A stretch of DNA of 64,000 bases from Microvelia longipes (taxonomy: Eukaryota; Arthropoda; Insecta; Hemiptera; Veliidae), in NCBI GenBank assembly GCA_018340805.1, contig JACMZG010000047.1:129751-193750 (forward strand). Reading direction: 5' to 3'. Positions 32,790-44,900 of this stretch are shown here, piece by piece. The first letter of the stretch is position 1; the number at the start of each line of letters is the position of its first letter. The position numbers and the translations under genes were made by a program. The notes beneath the pieces are model-generated. The model saw nothing but the letters and a program-made list of their open reading frames with translations, was not told the origin of the DNA and ran no database searches.

Positions 32790-35700
32790 ACACCACACAT
32801 ATATATATAATTCTCTTTGTTTTGGGCAATAAATAGTGTAGTATTGCAAAGTTTTTTGACATATTTTCTTTTGCTGGTTATAACCACGCATAGTTATAAC
32901 TAGAATACAAAATGTTTTTCTTATCTTATCTTAGTATTAAGAATATATTAAAATTCAAGACTTACTGTGAATAATTTAAAATTTTTTACCACCAAGTTAA
33001 CCGGATTGAAGACAGTCCACTACTTCGTCATGACATAAAGTTATCATAATTCTTTTCATCACATTTAAATGTCAATAGGTGTTTAGGGTGTCATAATATT
33101 TATATTTTACCACTTATATTTATTACTTTTTTCACCTATGCATAATCACTGTTTGATTCTCTACAAGTCTGATTGCTTTATCTATGAGTCACAATGAAAA
33201 ATATTTTTTTTTCAAATCAGCTTTTACAAGGCAAAATTCCGTGTGAGAGACAAAGTGGCTCCACAAAGGTCCCTCAGGCATTTTTCAAAAAAAATTTTTA
33301 ATGAAATAATTTGACACAATTTGTCAAATAATTTTCATGTAGTCCCCTTGAAGTGCTCCACGACACCCCCCCCCTCCCACTTTTTAATGAATAAACATTT
33401 TCATTGTCCTGAAATCTAGTAAGCCTATTGTTCTTATGAACAAAAATTACAATTTCAAAAGTTACAAGAGAAATTAAACAGTAAGTAAAAGGATATCTAA
33501 CCAAACGTACTGTAAACAAAATTTGAGGTAAACCCTGCTGGTTAGATGATTTCATAGGGTGAAATCTTTTTAAAATTCGTATCTAAAGGTTATGATTTCA
33601 AAACGTCAAAACAATATTTCCGTCCAGCAATTTTTATCTCAAAATAAGGTCTCACAATCTTTTGGGTCAAAAATTTGACATTTATTTGATGAAAATGAGT
33701 CATTTATATGAGCTAAATGTTGTATTAAGAGTATTTAACGACAGATTATAATTTTGCAAAGTGTAAACAAATCAGTACACCAACTAGTTTTTTTTTAAAC
33801 AAAGTATTTGACAGTAATACCTGATTCTTTAAAGGCAGTCATTTGTGATAGATTTGAGTTTTGAATGATAATTTTACCTTCAAAAAGAGTAAGTAAACTT
33901 GTTGTAGAAAAAAAATTATTAAGTTTTAAATACAGTTTGAACTTTTTTATTTTATGTTAATATTTGGTGATTGGTTTTTAGAGGTTTTATACAGGTTAAA
34001 TATGGTGTACACAGCATAAATATGATAATTACAAACACTTAAATAACTTTTAAAAACTTGAATAACACACTGAAGGTACAACACTTGTTTAGTACTCAAA
34101 TTCATCACAAAATATCTGCCTTCGAAATTAAGGTATTACTGAAGAAATAAAAGTATATTTAACACTAGAGGCTCGGTCTCTTTGCCGCTCTGTGGCCTCA
34201 GTGTTTCACAGCCACAAATGGCTGATGTATTTTACAGTTAGTCATATAACTAATTTATATAAGTGGTCATCATCTCAAGCACTGTAGACGGCATTATTGC
34301 CGAAAGCCGGCTAAAATTAGTGGAAAGTCGTTGTTTGGGTGTTGATATTATTGTTGACAATTCACTGCACTTACTGAAGTTATAAAAAACCAATGTGGAC
34401 TGTTTTTAAAACATAACCTTCAGACACATAAAAAGTAACCTTGCAACGATATCAGCTTAATCTTTCAACGACGTCGGCTTAAATAGGCCTATTCTAAATT
34501 TTGTACTAGTTTAATTTTTCTAAACACACATTGACTGTATTTTGCTGCCAGACCAAAGTTAAAGTTAAAGTCATTCCGATGGGGTATAGGAAGAAGAAGA
34601 GGAAGTCTACTCATTCTCAAAAAACACAGATACAAAATAAAACATTAGCAAGCATAGCTGTTGTGCCACATGGGCACCTCATTTATTGCTTATCACTCTG
34701 TTAGATGTTTGTTGTAAACTTGTTGTGAAATATTATAACAAGTGAACTAACTCCCTAAAAAACTATTAATAGTTAGATATACCAATAGTTTTACTAGTTA
34801 TTAATAAAAAAACCCATTGTTACAGTACAATGGGCCCACATACGAGGTCTAAGTACTAGGAAATTATTTCCTCCGGATTTAAATAAAAAAAAAAAAAAAA
34901 AAAAATAGTTACTAGTTAGATATACTAAATAGAGCAAGTTTTTGAAAATCAATTATTAAAAAGAGAATTGAGTTTTATTGATATTTTTTGAAAAATGGCT
35001 GCCATTCTGTAATTGACTGAAGAATATCAAATGTCATAATATTTTGAAACAAACCCTCTGTGTGTTTTTTTATTTTTACGTCCAAAAAATAAAAATTTAA
35101 GTTTTGTTTGCGTGAAACGCATGAGTTCCACAATAACGTTATTTCTTAGAAATGAATAAAATTTAACAATTTGACAGATTTTTTTTAATTTTATTTAATT
35201 TAATATACTATCTGTTTAATATACCTATATAGAGATAAAAAACGAGAGAAAGACTTCCTCTGCTTCCACAATTACTTAGTTACAATAAAGATATAAGTAT
35301 ATAGAGATCACAGAGTTTAACACCATTAGTCCCACTAATAGTAACCTAACATATCACTTTAATATAAGTTAACTGCGATCTCTATATACTATACGCCTAG
35401 GTATAATACTATTAAATTATTTGGCATTAAAACAACAAATATAAAACTAAAAATATAATAAATTAAACTTTGATTTTAATAAATATATTTTTCAAATAAA
35501 AAAATAAATACTGGTATGTAGGAGTGGAGTGCTGAGATAAGGTGAGAGAGCCACAGAACACCCGTATCATGTTCATTTAGTATGGAACAAATTGACAACC
35601 ATGAATATATGCATATCTAGTAGTTATGAACAGCCAGTGTCACGTTGGAGTCACAAATATGCAAGGTTTGTCAAAATGTTTTTTAAGAGAAAATATTCTT

Positions 35701-35790
35701 CAGTTTCGGCAACACTGACTGGTCAGGTTATATTACAACTTTCCAACATTTATTCACTCTTTCGTGTTAAATTTGTTACAGAGTACTTTT
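32790..35790. other. AT-rich, no gene recognised
   Basis: A C-run at 33367-33373, an A-run near 34884-34906 and a short inverted repeat near 35298-35395 (TATAGAGATC against GATCTCTATA). No coding frame of note. Confidence 0.6.
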
Positions 35791-35794
35791 ACAA

Positions 35795-36135
35795 TTTTCC
35801 CCATCACATCGGATTCACTGCACTCATTCTCTCAACTTATGACTCGCTTGGCTCGTCCTCGAATATGAAATCACCAAATTAATATTGCACTATGTCTTTG
35901 GACCTTAAGGTCTAGACCTAAAGATTGATTTTTGTACTAAGTTTCAACTCTCTAGCATAGATAACTGGGAGCTAAGATCATAACAGACACACACATGCAG
36001 ACAGACAACTTAGTGAAAACCACTAAAGAGGTCTTAAAAACATCAGAAATGGAAAATTCAGGTGAAATCCCAATTTCGGATTTTTTTTTACTAACACAAT
36101 ACTTTTCCTATATACCTACAGTATAAATGGGAAAA
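35795..36135 (-). mobile_element. Family D copy
   Basis: Reverse orientation: CCCATCACATCGGATTCACT, GACTCGCTTGGCTCGTCCTC, GGAGCTAAGATCATAACAGA, and ends AGGTGAAATCCCAATTTCGG then CTTTTCCTATATACCTACAG. The frame at 35592-35882 is only the repeat being read. Confidence 0.75.
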
Positions 36136-36660
36136 GTAACAAAATAATATAGCCATACTTAAATGTTTACTCTTACGATATTAGTAGGACAAGTACCAGG
36201 GAAGAATTACCTATAATATGGGGAGGGGGAATAAACTGTAAGTACAGGCAAATACCCCCACTTTTCAAAGAAATTTCAAAAAGTATAAAAATCAGTTAGT
36301 CCGAGATACACACAGGTATGTCATTCATTCAAACCATTGACATATGTAATTGACAATTTCTCATACTAAACAAACTGTAGTTCCTTATCATAACTCCAGG
36401 ATGATGATTAAAAAATATGCATGACAGCATAGATATATATTACTAAGAGGGGGTCCTATTAGTTAAATTTTGAAACATTAAAAAAATAACCCGACCACCT
36501 TCGACTGTCAATAATCAAACAAACTGAACAAAATTACAGTGACTTAATATAGTAGAACGCTGAAAATATAAATCAAAACAAAACAAATGAGCAGGAAGCA
36601 GAAAAAAATGATTTCTTATAACTTTAAACTAACTATTATTATAAAGAGTTTTATTATTAT

Positions 36661-36775
36661 AGGTGGTTCATTGAGGTTACACAGAGCCCTTGAGAGCCCC
36701 AAAATAATGTTTCAGGACTCTCAATGTACTGAGATAGGCTATGCTCCCCTCTAGTATATATCTCTGTGCATGATA
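36661..36775 (+). repeat. Dispersed repeat pair K, member 1
   Basis: GAGGTTACACAGAGCC... TCTCAATGTACTGAGATAGG and CCCCTCTAGTA; the same order occurs at 38155-38260. Confidence 0.7.
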
Positions 36776-38154
36776 GTAAAAAGAGAAAAAATGCAGTTAA
36801 ATAGAACTGTCATCCAAAATTAGTCAATATATTTAAAACGCCGTCATGCAAATTTTTTTGAGTGTGATTATTTGTGTTATTTGGAATGGGAAGGGGAGGG
36901 TACAGATACGGTTATACATTGTTTCTTTTTGGTTTTATTTTAGGAATGAAAAGGGGGGGCACTTATATTTGGTCACATTTAAAATTTGTACATTCTGATT
37001 ATTATAAGTATAAAATTAACACATAAATTGCCAAAGTAAGACAACTACTCAGGTAAGGTTAGAACAAGCTGATAGTAAAACCAGTTAATTTTTAGACACA
37101 AGGAAGCAATAGTGAATTGAATAAAACAAGTCAAATAACACATAGAAGTAGCAATGCCTGTGAAGTAAGGGCAAATGGCTGAAGTATTTATGTGTAGTTT
37201 TTCCTCAAAAGTCCCCATTCCTTAATAATATAGTCATTAACTTACTAAGAGAGTAATTATTTGCTCTCTAAGCAATCAAGTTGGTTACTGAGGCCAAAGC
37301 TGAAGGGACACTCTACCCACTGAGCCTCTAAAAGAGGGGAAAAAGTACAATTTTTCTCCCTACTGGAGGTAAAATCATAAAAAGGTTAGCAATAGAACTC
37401 CTGTTAATGTTAATAGCTTCTATTAGTAAGTAAAATTTCTTAAATTTCTAAGTAAATATTTTCACATCAAAAAGTGCTATCACAAGTTAAGAATAAGTCT
37501 CTATCAGAAACATAAACCCACATTTATTTAACTATCTTCATTCTTACAACACCAACTCTTCAGTTCTTACTTCTAACTTCTTCAATTCTTACTCTAACTT
37601 CTTCAGTTCATATGAACTTATTTCCAACTTCATCTTCCAACGGATAAGCTTAATTATCAACAGGCTAAGGTGGTGCTATTATTGCAGACTATTCCACTAC
37701 GCTTACAGAACATAAAAAACTAATATGGTTTTAAGATTGCTCATACCTTACCTCATTTAATAATAAGGAAAATAAATAAATAATAAAAATAACCAATAAA
37801 CAAGAGTTAATGGTTATACCAACTGAACATAATATCAGAGTATAAATACAGGTTTTGTTATCCTAAACCAATAACGAATCGGTAATAAGATTGCCGTAAA
37901 GGAATGAAGGCGTAACAGCCTATCTGCACAGTCCTTAGGAATATTCCCGTTACTGGTCATCTTCATTGGTAAATGATTCATTTCATAATATCATTTAAAT
38001 ATTTTAAATCTGAAAAAAATAATGCATTAACAGTGATAGCAAAGTGACTTTTCAGATTAAGAAAGTATTGAAGAGCTACAAATGAATTTTAAATGTTACA
38101 ATAAATAATTCAACAACAATAATTGAATTTTTATAACCTTTACTCATTCTAAAG

Positions 38155-38260
38155 AAAGGTTCAATAAGGTTACACAGAGCCACAATAAGATGTTACAAGC
38201 TTCTCAATGTATTGAGATAGCCTATGCCCCCTCTAGTACTATATCTCTATGTTGGTAAAG
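38155..38260 (+). repeat. Dispersed repeat pair K, member 2
   Basis: AAGGTTACACAGAGCCACAA... TCTCAATGTATTGAGATAGC ... CCCTCTAGTACTATATCTC, parallel to 36661-36775. Confidence 0.7.
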
Positions 38261-38756
38261 ACAAATCTTCACTAAGATGAGTCTAATAGCAATACAACAT
38301 TTACAAGTTTTAATCCGCAATACTAGTTCACCTCAGAAACTAAAGTTGATAGAGTCATGCGGCATAATAAACTTTTGAGTTGTCTTACAATACTATTCCT
38401 AATGGAATTGAGATATTCAGAGTATTAAAATTGTAACAGTGATTGAAACAAAAACATAGGTATATTAGATCTTAATTTTAACAAATTGTCCACTAGATTT
38501 ATTTGATATATTTTCTAACTTGTATGAGATTTCAAACTTTTCTAGTAACAAATACCAAAATAGTAAACTATGGGAGAGGAAACCCAAGTGGTTTTAACTC
38601 TTACAAGTAGTGTGTTTAATTAATAAAAACTGTACAAATTACAACATAGGACTGCGTATGGTTACCATAGAAAGACATAAACATACGTTAAGAGTCTGTT
38701 TTTCAGCTATACTGTGATATTAATGTGGTTGAATTCTTGACCACCAGTCTTCTCAT

Positions 38757-38925
38757 CCCTGGCCATATCCAACATACTGCCCATCTTAATCTACTGCTAA
38801 CCCAACTACACAAACAATTTTAAATCAGTATAAAATAATAAAAGAATAAGTATTACATATAGACTTATCTTAGGCCATATCCAACATACTGCCAACCTTA
38901 ATCTACTGCAAACTACTAATCTTAA
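38757..38925 (+). repeat. Local direct duplication L
   Basis: GGCCATATCCAACATACTGCC followed by TTAATCTACTGC occurs at 38760 and again at 38874. Confidence 0.75.
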
Positions 38926-40960
38926 ATAACTACAAATACAAAATACCTCTATAAAATAATATAAAGATATCCATCTTCCTATACCAGGGCATATCTAAAA
39001 TCTAGTAATGCCCACTCAAATCGAAAATTTCAATAATTAAAATAAAATGGTAGTTAATTGAATCCAATATAAATCATTTTTTAAATATATAAATAAATTT
39101 ACATTAGTCTTTGGTTTAAAGACTGGAAGCTTTATATCTTTAATAACTTCTGAAAGTTATTATTTGTAATTTTTAATAAATTACAAATAAACTCCAACGC
39201 ATCTCTTCATTATACTTGATTTTTATTATATTTCATTTTTATAGCATCTACGGTGCCGGAGAGTTCACCTCAAGTCTCAATCAGACTGTTTAAAGACTGT
39301 AGCCTTGTTTTATCATTTATTATTTATTTTATTATTATTATTTCATTTATATTATTTATTATTTTTTATTACTTATGACAAACAATACAATTATTGTTAT
39401 TATTACTATTTTTATTTATTAGTAAAAACAATGCATATAAAAGTAAATAAGGGAACTGATATTTTTAATTTTCTGGTTGGTCTTTGTCTCTTAACATTGT
39501 AATATACTTTAATATTACTTTACCTGCATATTTCAGCTTGCACTAAGAGTTTTCCATAATGCTTTATATAATCAGTGCACTGGGCTAAGGAAAATATGAC
39601 ATTCAAACCCTACACAAGTTATTATAAAAATTTTTTAAACATATAATAATTCATGAAACAACCTATGTACCTACATTATAAGGGGAGGGAAAGTAAAAAT
39701 AATTTTCACAATATAATTGTGCGAGAGACAACTATTGTTTAACTATTCATGTTTTGCAAAACTAGGTAGTATCAAATGATATAAAATAATTTTAGTTATG
39801 AAAAATTGTGAAATACAAAATGAGGTGTGAACAGAATTGTGCTTGAAAAATTAGATACAAATCTGGGTCTATATATTCACATACAATACAACATGGGCTA
39901 GATTTCCAACTTGAATCGGAGTCATGGTTTTTATGATCAGGGTGTTGAGATTAAAAGTTTCCCATAATTCTCTATCACTTTCATTAATGAAGATGTTTAA
40001 GAATTTATAATAATTGGTATATAGATTTGAGTCATTTTATTATGTAAGTTAATTTTATTATGATAGATATTTATATAAACTTATATTATTATAACTAAAA
40101 TTAGTAAGATCCGCCACCAGGCTGCTCATCTAAAATTTGTATCTTTAGTAGATAACCTACGAGTAAATGAAAAAGTAATTTGTCTTATTTCTTGGTAGAA
40201 ATTTGTTTTACTATCCAGGTTGTTTTTTATCTTTGAAAGCATGACAATTTATTACATCATACACATACAATACAATCTAAATACAATTCCGCCACTCGGT
40301 ACAGTCTTATTATTGGAGGTTTTTTTTTGTAAGTTTTACCCGAAAAAAATGTAGTGAAAAGTTCAATGCAAGACATACTACAGTTTTCATACCTCCATGA
40401 TTACTCTATAGTTCAGTTCTTACGTTTCCTCATTCATATTGTAGGTATATTTATTGTCTATCTATCTACTCGTGTCTAAAATTTATAAAGCTTGATGCTA
40501 ATGAAATTAATCGCAAACACGACACTAGAAGTAATCGAAATAGTAAACTTGTTCCTGACTGAAATAAACCCAGATCTGGCATGGTTATCTGGGAGTCACC
40601 TGATATAACTATATTCACAACCCATTAGAGAACTTCCCTATAACCAGTTCTGTGCTAGAATCAAATCCTTTCTCATAGATAACCCCCATATAGTATCTCC
40701 GATTTTGTTTTAGATTAAACAATCTGAAAAGTATTTAAAATTGTAAATACTTAAAATTTATTTGACTTTTGTAAATATTTCTTGTTAGAAATTTCATGCA
40801 ATTAACATATTTATTTATTTTTATAGGGAAACTATTGTTGGCACTGAGAATCAGAAACAGGGATATTGACTAAATTATAAGTTTCGGTTGTTTTTAAGCC
40901 GCCTGAGTGATTTTACCAAGTTGCCCATATATTTTACCAAATATTACTATATTATACATT

Positions 40961-41759
40961 TTACTTTTCCTATATACCATAGGTATATAGGAAAAGTATT
41001 GTTTGCTCTAAACTTCTGAAACTAGGAATTCATCTTAATTTATAATATAAACTTAAATTTATTTAACCTTATTTTATTTCAGGTGTTTTTAAGGCCTCCT
41101 AAGAGATTTTCCAGTCTTTATGTGTGTATCTGTTATCATTGTAGCTACCAGTATGTTTATACTACAGTTTGAAACTTGGTAAAAAATCAATGTTTAGGTC
41201 TAGATGTGCTAGCACGTTGACGGAGCAAAATGTTTGAAACTCATAAAACACAAAAATGTTTAGATCAAAGTAAAATCAGTCCCCCATGTAGTCATATATA
41301 AGACCAATGGATGTGCTAAATTTCATTTCTTAATCAGTATTAGTTAACATAAGTTAGTTTTACATTAACATTAGTTAGTATTACTTAACATAAGTTAACA
41401 TATATATGTCATTTTTTATGACATGTATATGCTTTTTAAACAAATAAAACCAATTGAGTTGAAATTTGACACAGGTGTATGCCTTTGTGTAGAAAATATG
41501 TGTATACATTTGCATTTGAATATGGCTAGTAAATGCACGGGTTTTTGGATCACTAATGTTAAGCAATATTAAGTGAGGTCACTATTTGAAAGGGTAACCA
41601 CTGGGAATTAAAAGTTTTCTTGCAATCTGAGAAGGAGCAAAGCAAATCTACTACTTACTGCAATATAAATTAGGGAGTTTACATATTCTGAGGTGATGGT
41701 TAGTGTAATGAATCTGATATTGTGAGGAAAGGTTCTGAGGTACACTATACCCATTTTTT
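40961..41759 (+). mobile_element. Family D copy, nearly full length
   Basis: Begins with the terminal hairpin ACTTTTCCTATATACCATAGGTATATAGGAAAAGT, continues through the family body (GGTGTTTTTAAGGCCTCCTA, GTGTGTATCTGTTATCATTG, CACTATTTGAAAGGGTAACC) and ends TTCTGAGGTACACTATACCC. Its 3' edge overlaps the last 15 bases of the NAA60 reading frame on the other strand. Confidence 0.78.
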
Positions 41760-41910
41760 ACAAATTAACAAGAGTAATAAAAGATTTGGTGTTTTAAAAG
41801 GATATAATAAACTCCAAGGTGGGTGTCCTCCATTGACATATAGAACATACGTGAAGCCATCTTTACATTTTTCATCTATGTGGTAGTAATATGGTAGAAA
41901 ACTATGTAAC
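41745..41910 (-). CDS. NAA60: NAA60 last recognised exon
   Basis: Acceptor TTTTCTAG, then LHSFLPYYYHIDEKCKDGFT, YVLYVNGGHPPW, an unconserved [18 protein letters not shown], and KKWV-stop, whose bases match the AAAAAATGGGTA terminus of family D. A weak donor (GGA then GTTTAT) just after HPPW would give a different end. Confidence 0.82.
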
Positions 41911-44900
41911 CTAGAAAATAAAATATGTACAAGTGTTTAAAAAAGCGCCTGACTACAGAATTAGTAAAAACCAAAATATTAAAATTTAAACAATTCAATC
42001 GATAACAGAGAAGTTGAATAGGAGACTGATCTGGCTGCAATCAATCAAACAGGTGTCTGACTGCATTCAATCAACATGACTCAATCAAAAACAGGTGTCT
42101 GACTGCATTCAATCAAACAGGTGTCTGACTGCTTTCAATCAAAACTTGTCTGACTTCATTCAGTCAAGCTGTCTGACTGCCATTCATAAAAATGTTTTAT
42201 CAGTACTCTAGATCAGAATCATTGCCAATATAATATAAAATAAAAGTGCAATTATTTTGTTCATTTATTCAGTTTTATCACATACACTCATCGACACACG
42301 TTTTTTGGCTATCTTTTAGTTGGGAGTCAAGATTTTTAATATAAATACAGTATCTTCTATATTCAGTCTATTAATTCTGTATACTGTACAGTTCATAAAT
42401 TTGTTGTCTTAAATAATAACTTCTTAAAGTAACCTGAACCAGCTCAAGAGGGACATGATAAAGTAACTTTATAGATCTGATGTTTTGCTTGATTTGTTTA
42501 AAATATTTTTAAATTTAAACTTTAAACATAGCTTACCAAACCATACCAAGGTGCAATATGAAGTAGTTTGTACTTGAGTTTTTCTATTTCTATTTTATAA
42601 AACTCTGATGATGACTAATTTTTAGTCAAAAGCTCAGTTATTTATTGAATAAAAAAAGGACTTCTGTGTAATTAATTAGTTTTTATTTATGATTTTTTAT
42701 AAGTCCACGAAAAAGAAACTTTTTTGTTAGTACACACGGCTAAAATCAATTGACAGGGAAAATAATGGGAGGGAGCCAATGAGGTTAGTCCTGGATGTGG
42801 TGTGGTGTGTCCTGGTGTCCACGCCCTTAATTTCAAATCAGGCCAACCTTATTGGTTCCTCAACACTATTTTACCATGGTGTCAACTGATTTTAATAAAC
42901 ATCTAAAATGTTAGTAACAAGGTATACTGTAAACTAAACGCTTGTGCTATCTGGATGTCAATATACACTATACCTGAAATTCCTATGCTCATAGAAATGA
43001 ATGGCAGGCGTATTAGTAGTTAACACATGCAAGAACAAGGCCTTGCACGATGAATTTTCAGGAGATGTTACGTGTGATATTAAATTGTCCAATAAGAGAC
43101 TTGCGATGCCTTGCCGCCTGTAGGGTTTGGCAACCCCAAGAGACAACATGTAACCAGCTTTGCTGCACTTACGAAACCTACTGCTTAATAGCTCTTGATC
43201 CTTAATAATAATAATAATAAACTATTAAATATCTGCATAATATACAGGAGTACCAATATAAAGTTTTCCCCACCTTTGGCTTGTCTTTCAACTTTAGCTC
43301 ACTGGTGGGTAGAATTTTGTAAGTAGTGGATTTCATCACTGTTTTTAAATTCAACAGTGGATTTTAGAGGAGTCTCCTCCAATATAATATGCCAAAGGTC
43401 CTCTTTAATTCTGAGGGTGAAAACTAGGGGACTTCTGATTTCACTCACCTCTCCTTTGAAGAGGTTATATGGTGGCAACAATAATGAAACCCTCTCACAT
43501 AACCCACTACTAACCTCTTCCCTTTTCCATACGCCTCCCTTTTACCAACCACAGAACCACCAGAGTCTAACCCACCAGTGGATTCTCAGATCAAATAAAA
43601 GACAAGCCACTTATTCGCAACATAAAACCAAATTTTCCATTAAGTTTACAGTGAGAAGTACAAGACTTGAACTTCATGAAACGGGGCCCAGATGTGTAAA
43701 GTTAAGAAACTGGTGTCATACATTTAACACATTAATATATTTATTTATTTTGTTTAAATTACCTCTTTGTTTAGATTGACATATGTTTTGATTTCTGCAA
43801 TAATAAATCCAATGATAACACCATCATAGACGGCAGCTAGCGAATAGAACCTGGGATCACTTAAAATGGCCTGGTACCAGTATGTAGGGTAATCAATAGG
43901 AAACATATCCTGGCATAACTTCATCAGCTATACACAAAAATATGAAAACATATAAAACAATTAAATATGCATGCAGGGTGGAATATTTCAGACGCACCAA
44001 TATTAAATACTTAAAATATTGGGAAACAGGCCTAGACTTTTAAAAATTCATTTGTTTTTAAAAAATGAACCAAAAAAGTTAATGTTTTGGTCACTGCTAC
44101 CCAAATAAGGTACTCTAGTAACTAATTTTGGTTTTAGCTTCTCCTCAAAATCTAGAAAAGTTTTGAAATGCCGGGAATCTTTGGAAAATTTGTCTAAGGA
44201 TAAGAGAGTTAAGATAATGTGGGTCCCCGGACAAATTGACTTACCAGGAAATGAAAAGGTAGATGGAGTAGCAAAAGAAGGAGCTTCAACACCATATTGT
44301 GGACCAGAACCTAAAATTGATTGATCAAGAAGGCAGGTCAAACCAATATTTAAGTCTAGATTTGGAGTAAAAGGCAAAAGAAGTCAGAGTAACAATGACT
44401 GAAGGCAATCTAAAATGACATTGCCCTTTTTAGACTGAAGAAAATTGAAATGGTTACTAGATCTTGGTAAGTATAGCCTTAGATTCATAGTTGAAGAGCT
44501 GACTGGGTACTTTAAACAATAGACATCTAGACCTAATAAAGGTAGCCGTTAGAGCTATTTATCAAATATGTCAGGATAACAAAAGAACAGCTTATCATTA
44601 CATAAAAGTGTGAGAAGGATTGGCACAGGTTTCATCTTTAGAACAAGTGAGCTACGCAAGTATAAATATGTGGTATAAATCATATTTTTTACAACAAAAC
44701 ACTATGAAATATGTCTAAGAATAGTTTGGTTACTTGTTGGTGCTTTGATACATACTGAGCTCCAGCATGTCTCTTGTCCAAGCAAGATTTGTGCTGGGAG
44801 CTTCCGAGCATGTATCTTTATTGTTGTTTCAGTCTTGTTACTGACAGATATTCGGTTTCAGCATCATTTAGGTTATTCAACGACTCTTCAACAACCATTT

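Larger units (their letters stand above)
36790..40955. other. AT-rich, no gene recognised
   Basis: Holds repeat pairs K and L, a scrap of family H (CACAATATAATTGTGCGAGAGACA near 39715) and low-complexity DNA. No frame has family resemblance. Confidence 0.6.

Noticed and set aside
35592..35882. 96-codon frame
   Set aside because: Most of it reads through a reversed family D repeat.
43357..43779. 140-codon plus-strand frame
   Set aside because: It overlaps an NAA60 exon and intron in antisense, with no family resemblance.
44840..44900. Minus-strand ATG frame MVVEESLNNLNDAETEYLS with a possible donor
   Set aside because: Considered as an NAA60 start, but it lies between two in-frame NAA60 exons and would break the protein.
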